A stretch of DNA of 64,000 bases from Plecoglossus altivelis (Eukaryota; Chordata; Actinopteri; Osmeriformes; Plecoglossidae), in assembly GCA_036571765.1 (NCBI GenBank), contig BROE01000023.1, positions 3,617,490 through 3,681,489 on the forward strand, in the 5' to 3' direction. Every line of letters begins with the position of its first letter. The stretch's first letter is position 1. The translations under genes and the position numbers were made by a program. Positions 35,880 to 47,712 of this stretch are shown here, one piece after another. The notes under the pieces are model-generated. The model made no database searches. It had not been told where the DNA came from and saw only the letters and a list, made by a program, of their open reading frames with translations.

Positions 35880-36100
35880 TCGTTTTCAGGCAAGCTTGTT
35901 AACATTCGGTGTAATGGAATTGTAATTCCTCAGTGTTTTCCCCCCCTATCTTTTCTGCATAATTTGGCGACTGCATTAAATATAATTCACTATGAGTCAT
36001 AAATGGTTGGCTTTTACCGTTCAAAGCGCAGGAAGCTATATCTCCAGGCAATGCCGCATTGGATTACAAAATAAAAGTTTTTTTTGTTTTTTTTTGGCGC
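35880..36100. other. Candidate conserved non-coding element C
   Basis: Unique AT-rich sequence with the inverted repeat GGAATT-GT-AATTCC near 35914, TATAATTCAC near 35980 and GGATTACAAAATAAAAG near 36060. It looks like non-repetitive regulatory or ancient sequence; conservation was not tested. Confidence 0.2.
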
Positions 36101-36454
36101 AGAGCACTTGACCGCCGTGTAAACGTTCCGAAGCGAGTCAGCTAAGTGTGTGTAATGACTCGGCAGAAATACAGGGTAGAAGCAGGGAAAGAGCGCCGTT
36201 GTTTGGTTATTGAGTTGGGCTTCCATTTTCTAGATGCCACAGCTTGAATTGCAACCGCCACCATGAAATATGGCAACTCCATTTGGGCAGAAAGGTACTG
36301 CCGGCTACGGTACATATCGGAGATTGGTTGCGTGTCTGATGGTCAACTGTGCTCGACTGTCGAGCTTATAAAGCTCCGTGTGCAGCGTGTGAGGGAGAGA
36401 CAGAGAGAGAGAGATAGAGAAGGAATAAAGATAGACGAGCATGTTTCACTGCCA

Positions 36455-36492
<38 letters not shown>

Positions 36493-36575
36493 TGTCTCTC
36501 TCTCTCTCTCTCTGTCTCTCTGTCTCTCTCTGTCTCTCTCTCTCTCTCTCTCTTGCTCTCTCTCTCTCACTCTCT
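36455..36575. repeat. (CT)n with GT interruptions
   Basis: About 120 nt of CTCTCTGTCT-type sequence. Confidence 0.95.
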
Positions 36576-37364
36576 GTGAAAAGGTCATCGGTTCCCAATT
36601 ACCCTGCTGCCCCCCCACACGCCTGTCCATCACAACGAACCCCCCCTCCCAGACCTGACCCCCCGCTCCCCCCCACCCTCTACCCCCGCTCGCCTCGGTT
36701 CCAGCCCTGACTGTTAGGGCAAGGAGCGGGTCGCTCCACAACTCCAGAGAACCCCACCGAAACACAACACAACCCTGCGATCCAGAAGGATGTGGCCTAA
36801 CCCCCTGCTCCCTGCCCCCCCCCACCCAAACAAAAAAGAGGGAGGGAGCAAGGGGTTTCACGCCCAGAGGCACGCATCCTGTAGTAACACCACACACACA
36901 CACACCCACGACCTCTCTCTCTCTCATGCACACTCCAAACCCAGTGTGGCACGACATGTCACGGCAGCCAACACTGAATAATTCATCAGAGCCTTCAGAC
37001 AGAACCCCTACCAGGATCTGACAGGCAACCTCAGGGTGATACAGACCCTCCCAGCCCTGTCCCCAAAAACTCCCCCTGACCCTGCCAAGCTCCCTTCACA
37101 ACAAACACACACACCGACATACAAGAAGAACACACGATAAACACAGAACCACAAGCCCAAAAGGTGTTGAGTTCCTATTCGCACACAGATAACAGCATTT
37201 CTTACAATGGATTTAGACATGCTTGATGCACGCTCGCACCCATGTGCACAAGCGCGCATTCGCAGACGCATACAGGATGCGGACGTATGCAGACATCACA
37301 GGGATGAATTTATACTACATCAGGAGTAGCTGTTGATAAACTAAGCCTGGCGCACACACACGCT

Positions 37365-37395
<31 letters not shown>

Positions 37396-37970
37396 ACACA
37401 CACTCACACACACACACACACTATCCAACAGGAGATTTTTCAGAGACCAGCTGTTTGTTTCAACAAACGCTCGTTTGAGACGGGACGAGTTTGGGCCCAA
37501 TTTCCTCGCCGTTCCCACTCAAACACGGATGAAGATGTTAGGCTGAGAGGCTCGGCCAGGACGTGCAGTGTCCCTGACAGGACAGTAGGGTGCTTTTATT
37601 CCACCAGGCACTTGTGATTGGGCCACACTACAGCGTCACCGGCACTAAGAAGCTCTGTCAGGGCCCAAGTTTATCATCCCAAAAAGCACTCTCAAAACGA
37701 GGTTGAAGCTCTCGAGCACAGCACACGTCTATTTAATGCATGCTCACTTCCTCTCTCGGTGTGTGCGCGGGTGTGTGCGTGTGCTTGTTGTAATCTAATC
37801 AGTATGGCCACACGCCGCCCCCCAAGCCAGATGTAAAAATCAGAATGGGTGTGTGGTGTGAGAGAAATTTTTGCTTGCTTGGCTCTCCGGTTTTGGGCTT
37901 GTGAAGTGTGAATTCTTCTCTCTCCTTTCCTTTTTTTTTTTTGTTTTTTTACATATTTCTTTCTCTTGTC

Positions 37971-38300
37971 TCTCTCTCACTTGTCTCTCTCTCTCTCTCT
38001 CCTCCCCTTCTTCTCTCTCTACTCTGTCCATTGTTTCCCCTACAGCAATCACTCCTCTCTCTCTCTCCTTTTTCTCCTCTCTCCTCTCCCCTCTCTCCCC
38101 TCTCTCTTCTCCTCTCTCTTCTCCCTCTTTTCTCTTCTTCTCCTCTCTCCTCTCTCTCGTCTCTCTCTCTTTTCTCTTTTTTCTTTCCTCATCTCTCTCT
38201 CCTCTCCTCTCTCTCTCTTTGTCGCTCTCTCTGTCACTCTCTCTCCCTCTCTCTCACTTTCTCTTGCTCTCTCTGTCACTCTCTCTTTCTCTCTCACCCA
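37971..38300. repeat. CT-rich tract
   Basis: About 330 nt of pyrimidine, followed by a TG microsatellite (38357-38420) and then a GGGA purine tract (38490-38680). The three blocks together support only artefactual frames. Confidence 0.93.
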
Positions 38301-38489
38301 CACACATGGGAATGGAGAGGGGGATCGGGCCTGTATAAATATTCCGTGTATTTGTGTGTTGTGTTGTGTTGTGTGTGTGTGTGTGTGTGTGTGGTCTGTG
38401 TGTGTGTGTGTGTGTGTGTGGGTGACATCAGTGAGAATGCCATCACATACACAGCGAGTAGACAAAGACTGTATTCCTCAGAGCAAAGA

Positions 38490-38680
38490 ATGGAGGGAAG
38501 GAGAGATAGGGGAGGGAGGAAGGGGAGGTATAGGGGAGGGAGGGGGTGAGATCGGAGATGGATGGAGGAATGGATGAATGAGGGGAGGGAGGAGACGGAG
38601 GGAGGGGGGGCAGGGAGGGAGAGAGGGGAGGGGGGGGAGGGAGGAGGGAGGGATAGAGGGAGAGAGGGAGGGAGGAAACA
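38490..38680. repeat. GGGA/GGAG purine tract
   Basis: GGGAGGGAGG-type sequence with several G runs. It is complementary in character to the CT tract just upstream. Confidence 0.9.
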
Positions 38681-39034
38681 GCTTCCCAGCAGTGCTGACT
38701 GGATGTTTCTTCCAGCAAGTTCCTTTTGTTTGTGTGTGTGTGTGTTTAGGAACTGTCCTGCATTAGACTGTGAGCAATGACAAGTGTTTTATAAACCTTG
38801 TATGCAACCTTATAAACAACACGCAGTATTGATAACATCGGACTACCCATTCAGCATCATTATTTTCTGCTTGATCTTTTCAACTCCGACAGTACTCTTT
38901 AACTTCAATAACCTGTCCGATTCCATCTTACATGGAACACACACTGGTCAATCATTGGCCGACCATATCATTAGGTTGGAGTTTTCCCCCAATGGGCTCT
39001 CGATGCAGGAAATGATTACCAGGAGGTGGGGCCA

Positions 39035-39036
<2 letters not shown>

Positions 39037-39111
<75 letters not shown>

Positions 39112-39112
39112 A
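39037..39112. repeat. (CT)n-(GTCT)n compound microsatellite
   Basis: About 20 CT units followed by about eight GTCT units. Confidence 0.95.
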
Positions 39113-39199
39113 TCTTGCTCTTCCTCTCTCTCTTTTCTACCTCAGTCTCTCAACTCTAGTCTAATCTCTTTTTCACCTGTGCTTACTCACTGTACCTCT

Positions 39200-40050
39200 C
39201 TCTCTCCCTGCTCTTTTCCTCTCGCTCTCTCGCCCCTTTGCAAAACCGCTTCATCAGTAGGCTTTTAAGACAGACGCAACACCAATGTTATCAAAGTGAG
39301 CTCACGCGGCTAATCGCCAAAGGGAAAATGTGCTACACATTCGGATATGGATTAAACAACCCGAAATATGGGCCCAGGAAAACGAAGAGAACATGAGTTA
39401 CGTTGCTTTTTCCCACTGCCTAACGATGATGATTAGCACCATTAGAGTTTTGCTCCAAACCCGTGTTCCCAACCTCTGAAACAGACGCACGCAGACTATC
39501 ACGCCGTGCCTTCGCACAAGAGACCCGAACGCGCGCACTCACACAAAGGTGTTTTATTAGCCTCAGAAAACACATGACATCATAGACAGACGCGGACAAG
39601 CTCCTTTATAGACCCTCCAAATCCCCCTGTAATCCTTCTCTCTGCTCTCTTGTGAAAGACAAATTACAAGAGGAATTAAAGTTTGGTGTTTTTAAGCGCT
39701 GTAATTTTATAGAGTGGAGAATGAGTCAACAGGGCTTCATGAGGCCCGCGGGGCTCGTCTAAATCTGGTTTCGCGTCTGGAGCGAAGCACGCTACACACT
39801 CCCCTTCTCCCTTTAAATTCGAGCGGCGACGAACGGCTGTTTATTCAGCCCGCGTTCTCAAATGCGCCCTCAGACAGTCGAGAGAAAGACAAGGCTCCGT
39901 TTGAGAGGCGGAGAGGCACAGAAGCTGGCTGCGTTTTTGACGTCTCGTAGCGGAGACAAAGACGCTGACGCTGACAAAATGCGAGTTGCACAAGGAGCTG
40001 GATGCCACAATCCAAGTTAAAGGCTCTGCTGGAGACCTCTCAAAGTAGAC
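39200..40050. other. Unique intronic sequence
   Basis: Non-repetitive. It includes GGAATTAAAG and TGTAATTTTATAG around 39670-39715, then CpG-containing sequence to about 39960. No exon was recognised. Confidence 0.45.
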
Positions 40051-40059
40051 TCTTCACTG

Positions 40060-40160
40060 TCTCTCTCACCCTCTCTTTCTCTCTCCCTCTCCCTCTCTCT
40101 CTCTCTCTCTCCCTCTCTCCCTCTTTCTTTCTCTCTCCCTCCCTCTCATTCTCTATCTCT

Positions 40161-40203
<43 letters not shown>

Positions 40204-40255
40204 TCTCTTTCTCTCTCTCTCCCTCTCTCTCACTCTCTTTCTCTCACTCTCTGTG
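40060..40255. repeat. CT-rich tract
   Basis: About 195 nt of CTCTCCCTCT/CTTTCTCT sequence. Confidence 0.95.
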
Positions 40256-40599
40256 AGGCACATTCTTCTTCCACGTCTCTTTTCTTTCTGTCCTCCCCCG
40301 TTCCTCTTCCTTTTGTGTAGCCCGTGTGCCAGTGGAGCGCAGAATGACGCAGAGTTTCTTTGATCTACAAGTTGAGGAGCCTACACCTTGCAGTGACTCA
40401 TCATTGTTCTCCTCGCCGCTGGTTTGGATGAGAGCTCCTCCATTGTTTCTGTAGCTCTCGCAAGCCTGCCACGGCTGGTATCTTAGGGCGTGTGTGCGCG
40501 TGCACGTGAGTGCGTGCGTGTCTACGTGCGTGTCTACGTGCGTGTGTGAGTGGGTGTGTGTGTGTGTGTGAGGGAGAGAGTCTGGACTTTTTGATGTCC

Positions 40600-41597
40600 T
40601 CAAACATCCCTATGTAATTCTTGCTGGTATCCTCTGGCCAGTCATCCCTTTAGTTTCTACCATCGAGCGAGTCATCGTCCCTTTTCTTCCTCCTCGCTGA
40701 CCGGCACGTAATGCATCCTCTGATCCTCTGCCTCCATGGGAGACTGTCTTTCCCTCTCCGTATTGACAAAACGATAGCCATCGTTTACCTGGTTGCCAAT
40801 ATCCGGTGCGGCAGTACATCTTCGAGCTAAAACACACGCGCATAGTTAAGCGCGACAATTCCTCACCAGGTATCGAGAATCATGCAGAGAAGGACGAATG
40901 AACGCTATCTTGACCTTGAAATGAAACCACTTGCTATAGATGCCATAACTTAAGACGGACGCCCCCCCCCAAAAAGATGCAGTTAGAGACATCGTATCAT
41001 GCTTTCATGAAAACACATCCCCATCCCTGTGGAGAGGGCACTTTTGATGAATAGAGTCGGTCGTTCGACCAGAGAGAAGAAAATACAGAGTACGGCGAAT
41101 AGAAAATGATGATGAACGCAAACGGATGAGAATAAGAAAACAAGTTTCTGCTGAGTCGTTAGCGGTTAGCCATAGCGCAGACCCATCCATCAGGCTGCAG
41201 AGACAGGCCGGCCCTCTCTCAGGCGAGGAGACGGCTCGTTAGCTCGGCGCTTCTTCATTAGTTTGGACTTGGAGGGTTCAGGGAAGGCATTAGCGATGTG
41301 ATTAATTCAAGTGGTCGCCATTGTTTCGTTTTTGCGCCGAGGACAAATATATAATGTCTGGTTCCACCCAACACACACACACACACACTCACGCATGCAC
41401 TTCCCTTCCGCCTTTAAAGGAGCTCAGAATTACAGCTTTCTGTCTTTTGAAAACAGTACTTGAACCTTGAGCTGTACCGCCTCAGAGAAATTCACCAGTC
41501 TCTGTATGATGTCATCAAAAGTCGAAGGGCAGGAAGTTTGTGGCCTCATCCTCTGACATCAGGGTAGAATAACTTCACAGAAGTTTAGGACTTTGCT
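40600..41597. other. Unique intronic sequence
   Basis: Nothing beyond a short CA tract (41371-41388) is recognisable. Confidence 0.45.
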
Positions 41598-41670
41598 TGA
41601 GAGGGAGAGAGAGGGAAAGGGAGAGAGAGAGAGGTAGAGGGAGAGAAGGAGAGAGGGAGATATAGAGAGA

Positions 41671-41725
<55 letters not shown>

Positions 41726-41805
41726 GGAGAGAGAGAGATGGAGATAGAGATGGAGAGAGGGAGAGAGGGAGATATAAGGAAAGAGAGAGAGGGAGAGAGT
41801 GGGGA
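41598..41805. repeat. GA-rich tract with pure (GA)n
   Basis: GAGGGAGAGA units enclosing an uninterrupted GA run at about 41680-41719. Confidence 0.95.
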
Positions 41806-44130
41806 ACTATTCCCACCATTGTTGCTGGTTTGTGGGATCGTAGGACCGGTGATGGCGTTGCATGCAGAGAGGTGCTGGGTACTGTGAGAATCTCGCTGAC
41901 TCACCTCATCACTCAGCTCCCTGTGTTTGAGCTCTTTAGCAGCCAGACACACATTGCATTAAAAGATTTATTTCAGGGATAAAAAATAAATACATAATCC
42001 TTTCCCCCCATCCAGAAAAAGAGATGTGTCACTTTCGGAATGGAATAAACAGTATATTCATGTTAGTTCTGACAAGGTTTATTCAGAGCGGTATAGGCTT
42101 TCGCAAGTCGGAATGTTCGTTTTTGTTGTTGTTTGTTTTGAAACTTTGAGGGAAAATCAAATGAACTGGAATGACAGTTCGAAGTCAACAGTGGCGAAAT
42201 GAAAGACACAAATCATTGGAAACCCTTGAGAGAGATGACTATCATATTCCGCCGTATCTGTGACATCGCTCCATCAAGACGGACCACCCTCTCGTCCTCC
42301 TTCGTGCGCTATTTTTAGAGGGTCCCTCCTTGGCAGGTCGATATCTTTCAACACCTTCTGCCCTCTTGTGTGGCGCGGATCTTGGCCCTGCTAGGCGACC
42401 ATATTGCGCTCGTATAGACTCACCCGCATGGACGATTGCACAAACGTATCTAATCTATTTGATAAGTTCTCTCTCGATCTGTCCGTGTCAGTGACGGTCA
42501 GATCTAAGTTTTAGGACTGGCACCGCTGGAAGTGTCTGCTTCCTTTAATACTTGCTGGGCAGACGTCTGGAGGCTGGACTGGTTCCTGGCACGCACACAC
42601 ACACACGATGACATGCGCGCACACACACAGGTGTAGACGCCTTCGCGTATAATGTCAAAGCATACTTAAATGCAATCATTCTCTCTCTGCGTTTACATAT
42701 TGACAGCTTCACAAGTCATTTCAAACAAGATTTTTTCCCTCGCCCGGCATATGGTTGGACGAAGATAAACGGTGTGTTTGCGTTACGAACAAATTCCTCC
42801 TGTCCGCCTGCCAGCCAGGCAGCGGTGCGCTTTCTGTCAAAACAGGTAAAGAATCCAAAATAACTTTGCGGGGGCCCAAACCCAAACAGTGAGCTTTTGC
42901 CTTTTTCAAGCCTCTCCCAGAACAAGAAGGATTCTTTACGTGTCTGAAATTCTCTTTTTACCTAGCGCTCCCAGGTGCTATCTGTTCCATCTGGGAGGTA
43001 ATCAGACCTGCTACGCCAGGAGTGAGAGGTTAGGGATCGTCTGGGAGCGATCGTTCCTCCAGGTTAGAGGATATCTCTGTTTAAACGCACGTGTGCCATG
43101 TGACTCCGATCCCTCTCTTGCTGAATGACCACTTTATCTCTTCAGCGTTGTCAAGTAGAACAGAACCTGACATGGTGACATATTCAGAGTTTGGTAGACA
43201 AAGGCGGAAAGTCGACGGGTAAACAAAAGTGAAAAAATCTCATTCGTCGCACTTTGCTCTGGGGACCCCGCACCGCCCCCCCACCACCCACGCTGCCCCC
43301 CCCCCTCCATGGTGAACTTACCATGACAGAGCGAGAGGAACGCAGTTCCTTGTTTTGCAGAGTGGTTTGGGGGCCAAGTGGGTTGGCGTGTTTCGTTGAA
43401 TATTTTAGGACCTGGGTGGCATGCGAAGGGTAGCAGGGGACATGAAGAAGAAGCTGTGGAGGACAAGGGTGACGACAGGCGCTGAACCCTGAATGAACCG
43501 GGGCCCTGGAGCACTGATCCTGGACGCCAACAACAGTTGATCTCTGGGATTCAGCCCTGGACACCCAATCCTCTTTGAACGCTCAAATATTCTTGATATG
43601 ACGGGGGGGTGGTGTGGCCATGTTCCAGATTAACCTTGCAAATGCAGAAAAGCTGACGAATCCATATTTCGTTACAGTTTGAATGATGTTCCCTTGTAAA
43701 TTACCACCCCAAAATATAGCAGCAAGCAACCATGGCGAGGATATTTGCGTGAGGAACAGAAGGGTTCGACTTGCGCTGGCCCTCTTAAATACATCCCTTC
43801 TGTTACTCAATAAAAAAAGATCCTACTCAACAGTATTAGCAACAACATTGAGTAACAGTGTCTGTTACTCAACAGGCAAAAAAACAAGTGTTTTTTTCTG
43901 CCATGTTTTCCAGAGCTGTAATATCATAAGAAGCCATCTGCAGAAAGCTGACATTTTGTCCAGATAGAGTAATGAAATGAAAAGCCGATATGCAGCTCTG
44001 GAAAAAATGAAGAGACCAACGCACCCTTTTTCTTTTCGTTACCAAACTCGTTGAAAAACGTTTGAGTGAGAAACAGCGTGGTTCCGTTTAGGAGACCACT
44101 GCAAGTGGAACTTCCCTTCTCAACGTATTA
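41806..44130. other. Unique intronic sequence with two inverted repeats
   Basis: It contains a 12-bp perfect inverted repeat CTGTTACTCAAT/ATTGAGTAACAG (43800-43811 and 43847-43858), with a further direct copy at 43862-43872. It also holds the TTTTCCAGAGCTG/CAGCTCTGGAAAA pair listed separately. No exon was supported. Confidence 0.45.
43906..44110. mobile_element. Two outward-facing ends of a CAGCTCTGG repeat family (relics)
   Basis: TTTTCCAGAGCTG (43906-43918) and CAGCTCTGGAAAA (43993-44005) are exact reverse complements 74 bp apart. The second continues AAATGAAGAGACCAAC. I recognise TGCAGCTCTGGAAAAAAT-AAGAGACCA as the end of a dispersed repeat seen in several teleost genomes. AGACCACTGCAAG near 44092 resembles its continuation. 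The element is badly degraded and has no coding sequence. Confidence 0.45.
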
Positions 44131-44179
44131 GGAAAAGAAAGACAAAGGTGCTGTGGTCTGTTTTTTTCCCAAGGGAAGA

Positions 44180-44243
44180 GAGAAAAATGGACGTGAAGAG
44201 ATGGAGAAAGAGGGAAAAGAGAGTGAAAAAACAAGGGAGACCA

Positions 44244-44283
<40 letters not shown>

Positions 44284-44375
44284 AGGGAGGGGAGGGGAGG
44301 GAGGGAAGGGGAGGGAGGAGGAGAGGGAGAGGGAGGGGGGAGGGAGGGAGGAGGAGGAGCGGAGGGGGAGGGAGA
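44180..44375. repeat. Purine tract (GA)n-(GGGA)n
   Basis: GA dinucleotides (about 44249-44278) pass into GGGAGGGAGG and GGAGGAGGAG. Confidence 0.94.
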
Positions 44376-44984
44376 GATTCATTGAGCATCACACTGTCAG
44401 TGATTCACCGGCTGTGTGTCTCATAGCCCATACGTCCCATCTGCGTGAGAACACTTTACAGTGATAAATACCTATCCTCTGAATGACGCGTCTCTCTTTC
44501 CACACGGTGCACAGCTGTGTGTGACCAGGTTACCAACTCTCTCCCTGAGATCAGAACTCTCTTGAGGTCCGTGTCAGTATACAGAAGGCTTGTTTGGTTT
44601 GTTGTTCGAGGTGCTGCTCATCACCAGCTTCCCATTGACCCAAATTATGAAAAAATAGGACAATATGCTTCAGGGTATGAAAGCTGAAGTCAGGAGGTGT
44701 GTAATGATGCCTGTGAAAGACACTGGGTAATGTAGTCTCTACATGATGGGCTATTATGGACAAGTGTCGCTACATTGACCTTTTCTAAGTGGTCATAATG
44801 CCTGCGTGAAATGTAAGGTTCATTACACTTGACGAAGGTTTGGTAACCGCCGGTTTATCTTGTTGTGATGAGATATTTGCGTGCGGCGCTTTGTAAGGGT
44901 CACTGTCCAGCTAATCATTTGAAATGTCTTTACATTAAGTCAGTATCTGCATTCACTGAACCTACAACAACTTTCACCAGTGAC

Positions 44985-45310
44985 TGAATAATCAACTAAT
45001 TGTCCTCTTTCTCTCCTTCCTACTTTCTTCTTTTTTTTTTTCCCCCTTTTTTTATCCTGAACTCTCCTCCTCTCTCCATCTCTCTCTCTCCCTCCCTCTC
45101 TCTACCTTTCTCTTCTCTCTCTCCCGGCTCTCCTCTCTCTCCTCCCTCTCTCCCCTCTCCTCCTTCCTCCTCCCTCCCTCCCTTCCCTCCTCCCTTCTCC
45201 CTCTCTCTCTCCCTCCCTCTCTTTCTCTCTCTCCCCCCCTCTCTATCTCTCTCTACCATGTCTGGTCCTGGGCCCTCGTCCACCCGCTCCGCATCAGGTA
45301 AGATGAACGT
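44985..45310 (+). other. Strong candidate recursive splice site 2 (junction 45297/45298)
   Basis: CAACTAAT at about 44993-45000 supplies a good branchpoint (CTAAT). From 44981 to the CAG at 45295-45297 there is no AG at all, and 45003-45255 is almost pure pyrimidine. CAG is followed at once by GTAAGA, a strong donor. A zero-length exon of the form (Y)n-CAG|GTAAG is the signature of recursive splicing, known from long introns of vertebrate neuronal genes. An alternative is a short first exon from the ATG at 45258 (Kozak-like TACCATGT, 13 codons) to the same donor. That would be phase 1 and out of frame with the sorcs2 phase-0 junction. Confidence 0.45.
45003..45256. repeat. CT-rich polypyrimidine tract
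   Basis: About 250 nt of C/T with CTCCCTCCCT and CTCTCTCT blocks and a short run of 11 T. It forms the pyrimidine tract of the recursive-site candidate. Confidence 0.95.
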
Positions 45311-45539
45311 GTTGCGACTCCCTGAGTGTCAGTTGATCAGCCGCAGAATGCGGCGCCAGGCTACATACATATGCTGTTTGTCCCCTCCCTCCCCACACCC
45401 CCCGTGTTTTCTTATTGCGTGTCGTTTCTCGTGACTCTGTTTACGAGGACCCCTCCCCACACCACCCACCACCACCCTCCCCCCCTCCGACCTTGAGAGA
45501 ACGAAGGGTTTTCACGCAGGCACGCGGAGGCGTTAATCA

Positions 45540-45670
45540 CACGCGGCGCAGTGGCATGTGCTATTCAGCACCGCTAATTAGCTAATAAATTAGCCTGCAG
45601 ATGAATAGCAGCAAAAAGCACAAACCTGATCAAATACTCATTGTTTAACCAAATAGCTTATAAGGCCGGA
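45540..45670. other. Candidate conserved non-coding element D
   Basis: The core CTAATTAGCTAATAAATTAG (45574-45593) packs three homeodomain-type sites: TAATTA 45575-45580, TAAT 45583-45586 and ATTA 45589-45592. It is flanked by unique sequence without microsatellites. It lies 250 bp downstream of the recursive-site candidate. Conservation is not tested. Confidence 0.35.
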
Positions 45671-47440
45671 TGAAGGAAGGGACTGAGAAAGCTCTGTTGG
45701 AGATCTCAGACAGGAGGGTGTGTGGCTGCATGGTTTCATCTTCAATCTTGGTTGGATTTCCTTGTTTGTTTGTTGTTTGTATTTGCTTGTCCGTGTTGAT
45801 TGATTGAATGTGTCGAGAATGCGAGCTGGAAGGATTATGAGATTTGAAGATAAACCGACACTTGATTCATTTACGGGATGATTAATGCAGCAGTTTGGCG
45901 GTGTGACATCGCCTTGCATCCGTCTGATTGTACTTTGGGATTAGGTGCGATGTTGAGTTGATCTCCCAAATACCAGAGCGAAAGGAGACATGCTGTAATT
46001 GACATGGCCTTCTGCAGGGTGTGTGTCGGAAGGACAGTTTGCAGAAATGTCTGTGTGTGTGTGTAGCTTGCATGTGCGTGTGTGTTGGAGTGTGTGGCTA
46101 CAGTATTTCTGTATGTGTGCATGCGAGAGAGAGAGTGTGTGTGTGTGTATGTGTTTGAGATAAGTCTTCATCCTTTAGACCCAGCAAGACGTAGGCACCC
46201 AGGACACAAGCAGGGCTCATAACAGATAACTCCCACCTGGCTCCAGCTTTCTCTCCTGAACTCTTCTTCCTTCCCTACATCCATGACTTGATTAGGCTCA
46301 TTAGGGCTGGGCTGGTTGCTTTCGAACACGCAGTGTTCCCATGACTCTGGCAACAGCAACAGAGGGTTGTGTCTTCTCCGAAACACCATTTCGGTCGGCC
46401 TCAAACTCTCCGTCTCTGTTTGGAAGACAGCTCTTCCCCACAGCTCTCGCTACGTCTCCGTTTCGTCTGGTTCCTCTCCTCTTGCTTTCTCTGTCTGATT
46501 GGAGTTCCTTTATTGTTCAGCCTCAAGTCTCTCTCTTCTCCCTCCCTCCCTTTCCCTCCCTCTCCTCTTCTCTCCCGCCCTCCCTCTTCCTCGCCCTCCC
46601 TTCCTTCCTGTCTGCACAGTCGTGTCACACATCTGTTCGCATCTCGGTGTGACACGCAACAATTACGCTTCTGAAACACGGGCGAAAAATAGCACAGCGG
46701 CAGCACCTGCGAAGGCACCTCCCCCCCCCTCCCCCCTCCCTCCCCATGGCAGCTAATGGCGGGAGTTTCTATGGTGATCAATGTTCCAAACAAGCACAAT
46801 GCTAATTGTCTCCATTGCCTCTTCCAGTGACAGAAGTTGTTGTAATGGCACTATGGTTCTGACACAGTAGGGCTACATCGGGTAGAAATAGCCCTCTTCG
46901 CGTCTCATAATAACTACCATTCTCGCACAGCTATACTAATGTCGGTCGAATTCGTAGACTTGGGTTTGTCCGTGTGGTTCGCTACGATCGGTACGGTTAC
47001 TGAACTTTTTTGCCTCCTGGTATTGATACCAGACCTGAGAGTCAATTACGACTCGATAACATCCCGGTGGGCTCGATTTGTCGCACCAATCGCAAAGAAA
47101 CGGGTAAATCAGGGCTGTGCTGGAATGTAAATCAAGGCGCTGATGTCTATCATTGACCCAGGTCTGATTGGACGAGTGGCTCCAAAAAAAAAAAATGCTA
47201 CGGAACAAGTGACATGCAATCAAAACGCTTTGCCAAAATTAGCTTTGAGCTAGCTGAGGTTTGGTGGTGCTGTCATGACAACCGCTTCCCCGTTCAGCGC
47301 AGCCCCAGTGTGTGTGTGTGTGTGTGTCACTACAGTAGATTGCAAGGCTCTGATTGATGCTTGCTGTTTGTACGTACAGTTCATTTCACCTGCAGGCCAG
47401 ATTGGTGGCTGACGGGGCAGGTGCTGATAGCTGGCAAACA
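45671..47440. other. Mostly unique intronic sequence
   Basis: Contains TG tracts near 46050-46155, a C/T-rich stretch at 46514-46615 and short CA/TG at 47309-47329. No exon was supported. Confidence 0.45.
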
Positions 47441-47457
47441 CCAGGGGAACAAGGCAG

Positions 47458-47712
47458 AATGAAGGGAGAGGGTAGTGCTAGTGGAAGAGAGGGCAGAGAG
47501 AAGGGAGAGGGTAGTGCTAGTGGAAGAGAGGGCAGAGAGAAGGGAGAGGGTAGTGCTAGTGGAAGAGAGGGCAGAGAGAATGGAGAGGGTAGTACCAGTG
47601 GAAGAGAGGGCAGAGAGAGGGTAGTGCCAGTGGAAGAGAGGGCAGAGAGAGGGTAGTGCCAGTGGAAGAGAGGGCAGAGAGAGGGTAGTGCCAGTGGAAG
47701 AGAGGGCAGGCA
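47458..47712. repeat. 39-bp and 32-bp minisatellite
   Basis: About three copies of a 39-bp unit contain GGGTAGTGCTAGTGGAAGAG. They are followed by three copies of a 32-bp derivative lacking 7 bp (GGGCAGAGAGAGGGTAGTGC). The 39-bp part keeps the frame (Glu-Gly-Ser-Ala-Ser peptide repeats); the 32-bp part breaks it. This is not evidence of a gene. Confidence 0.95.
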
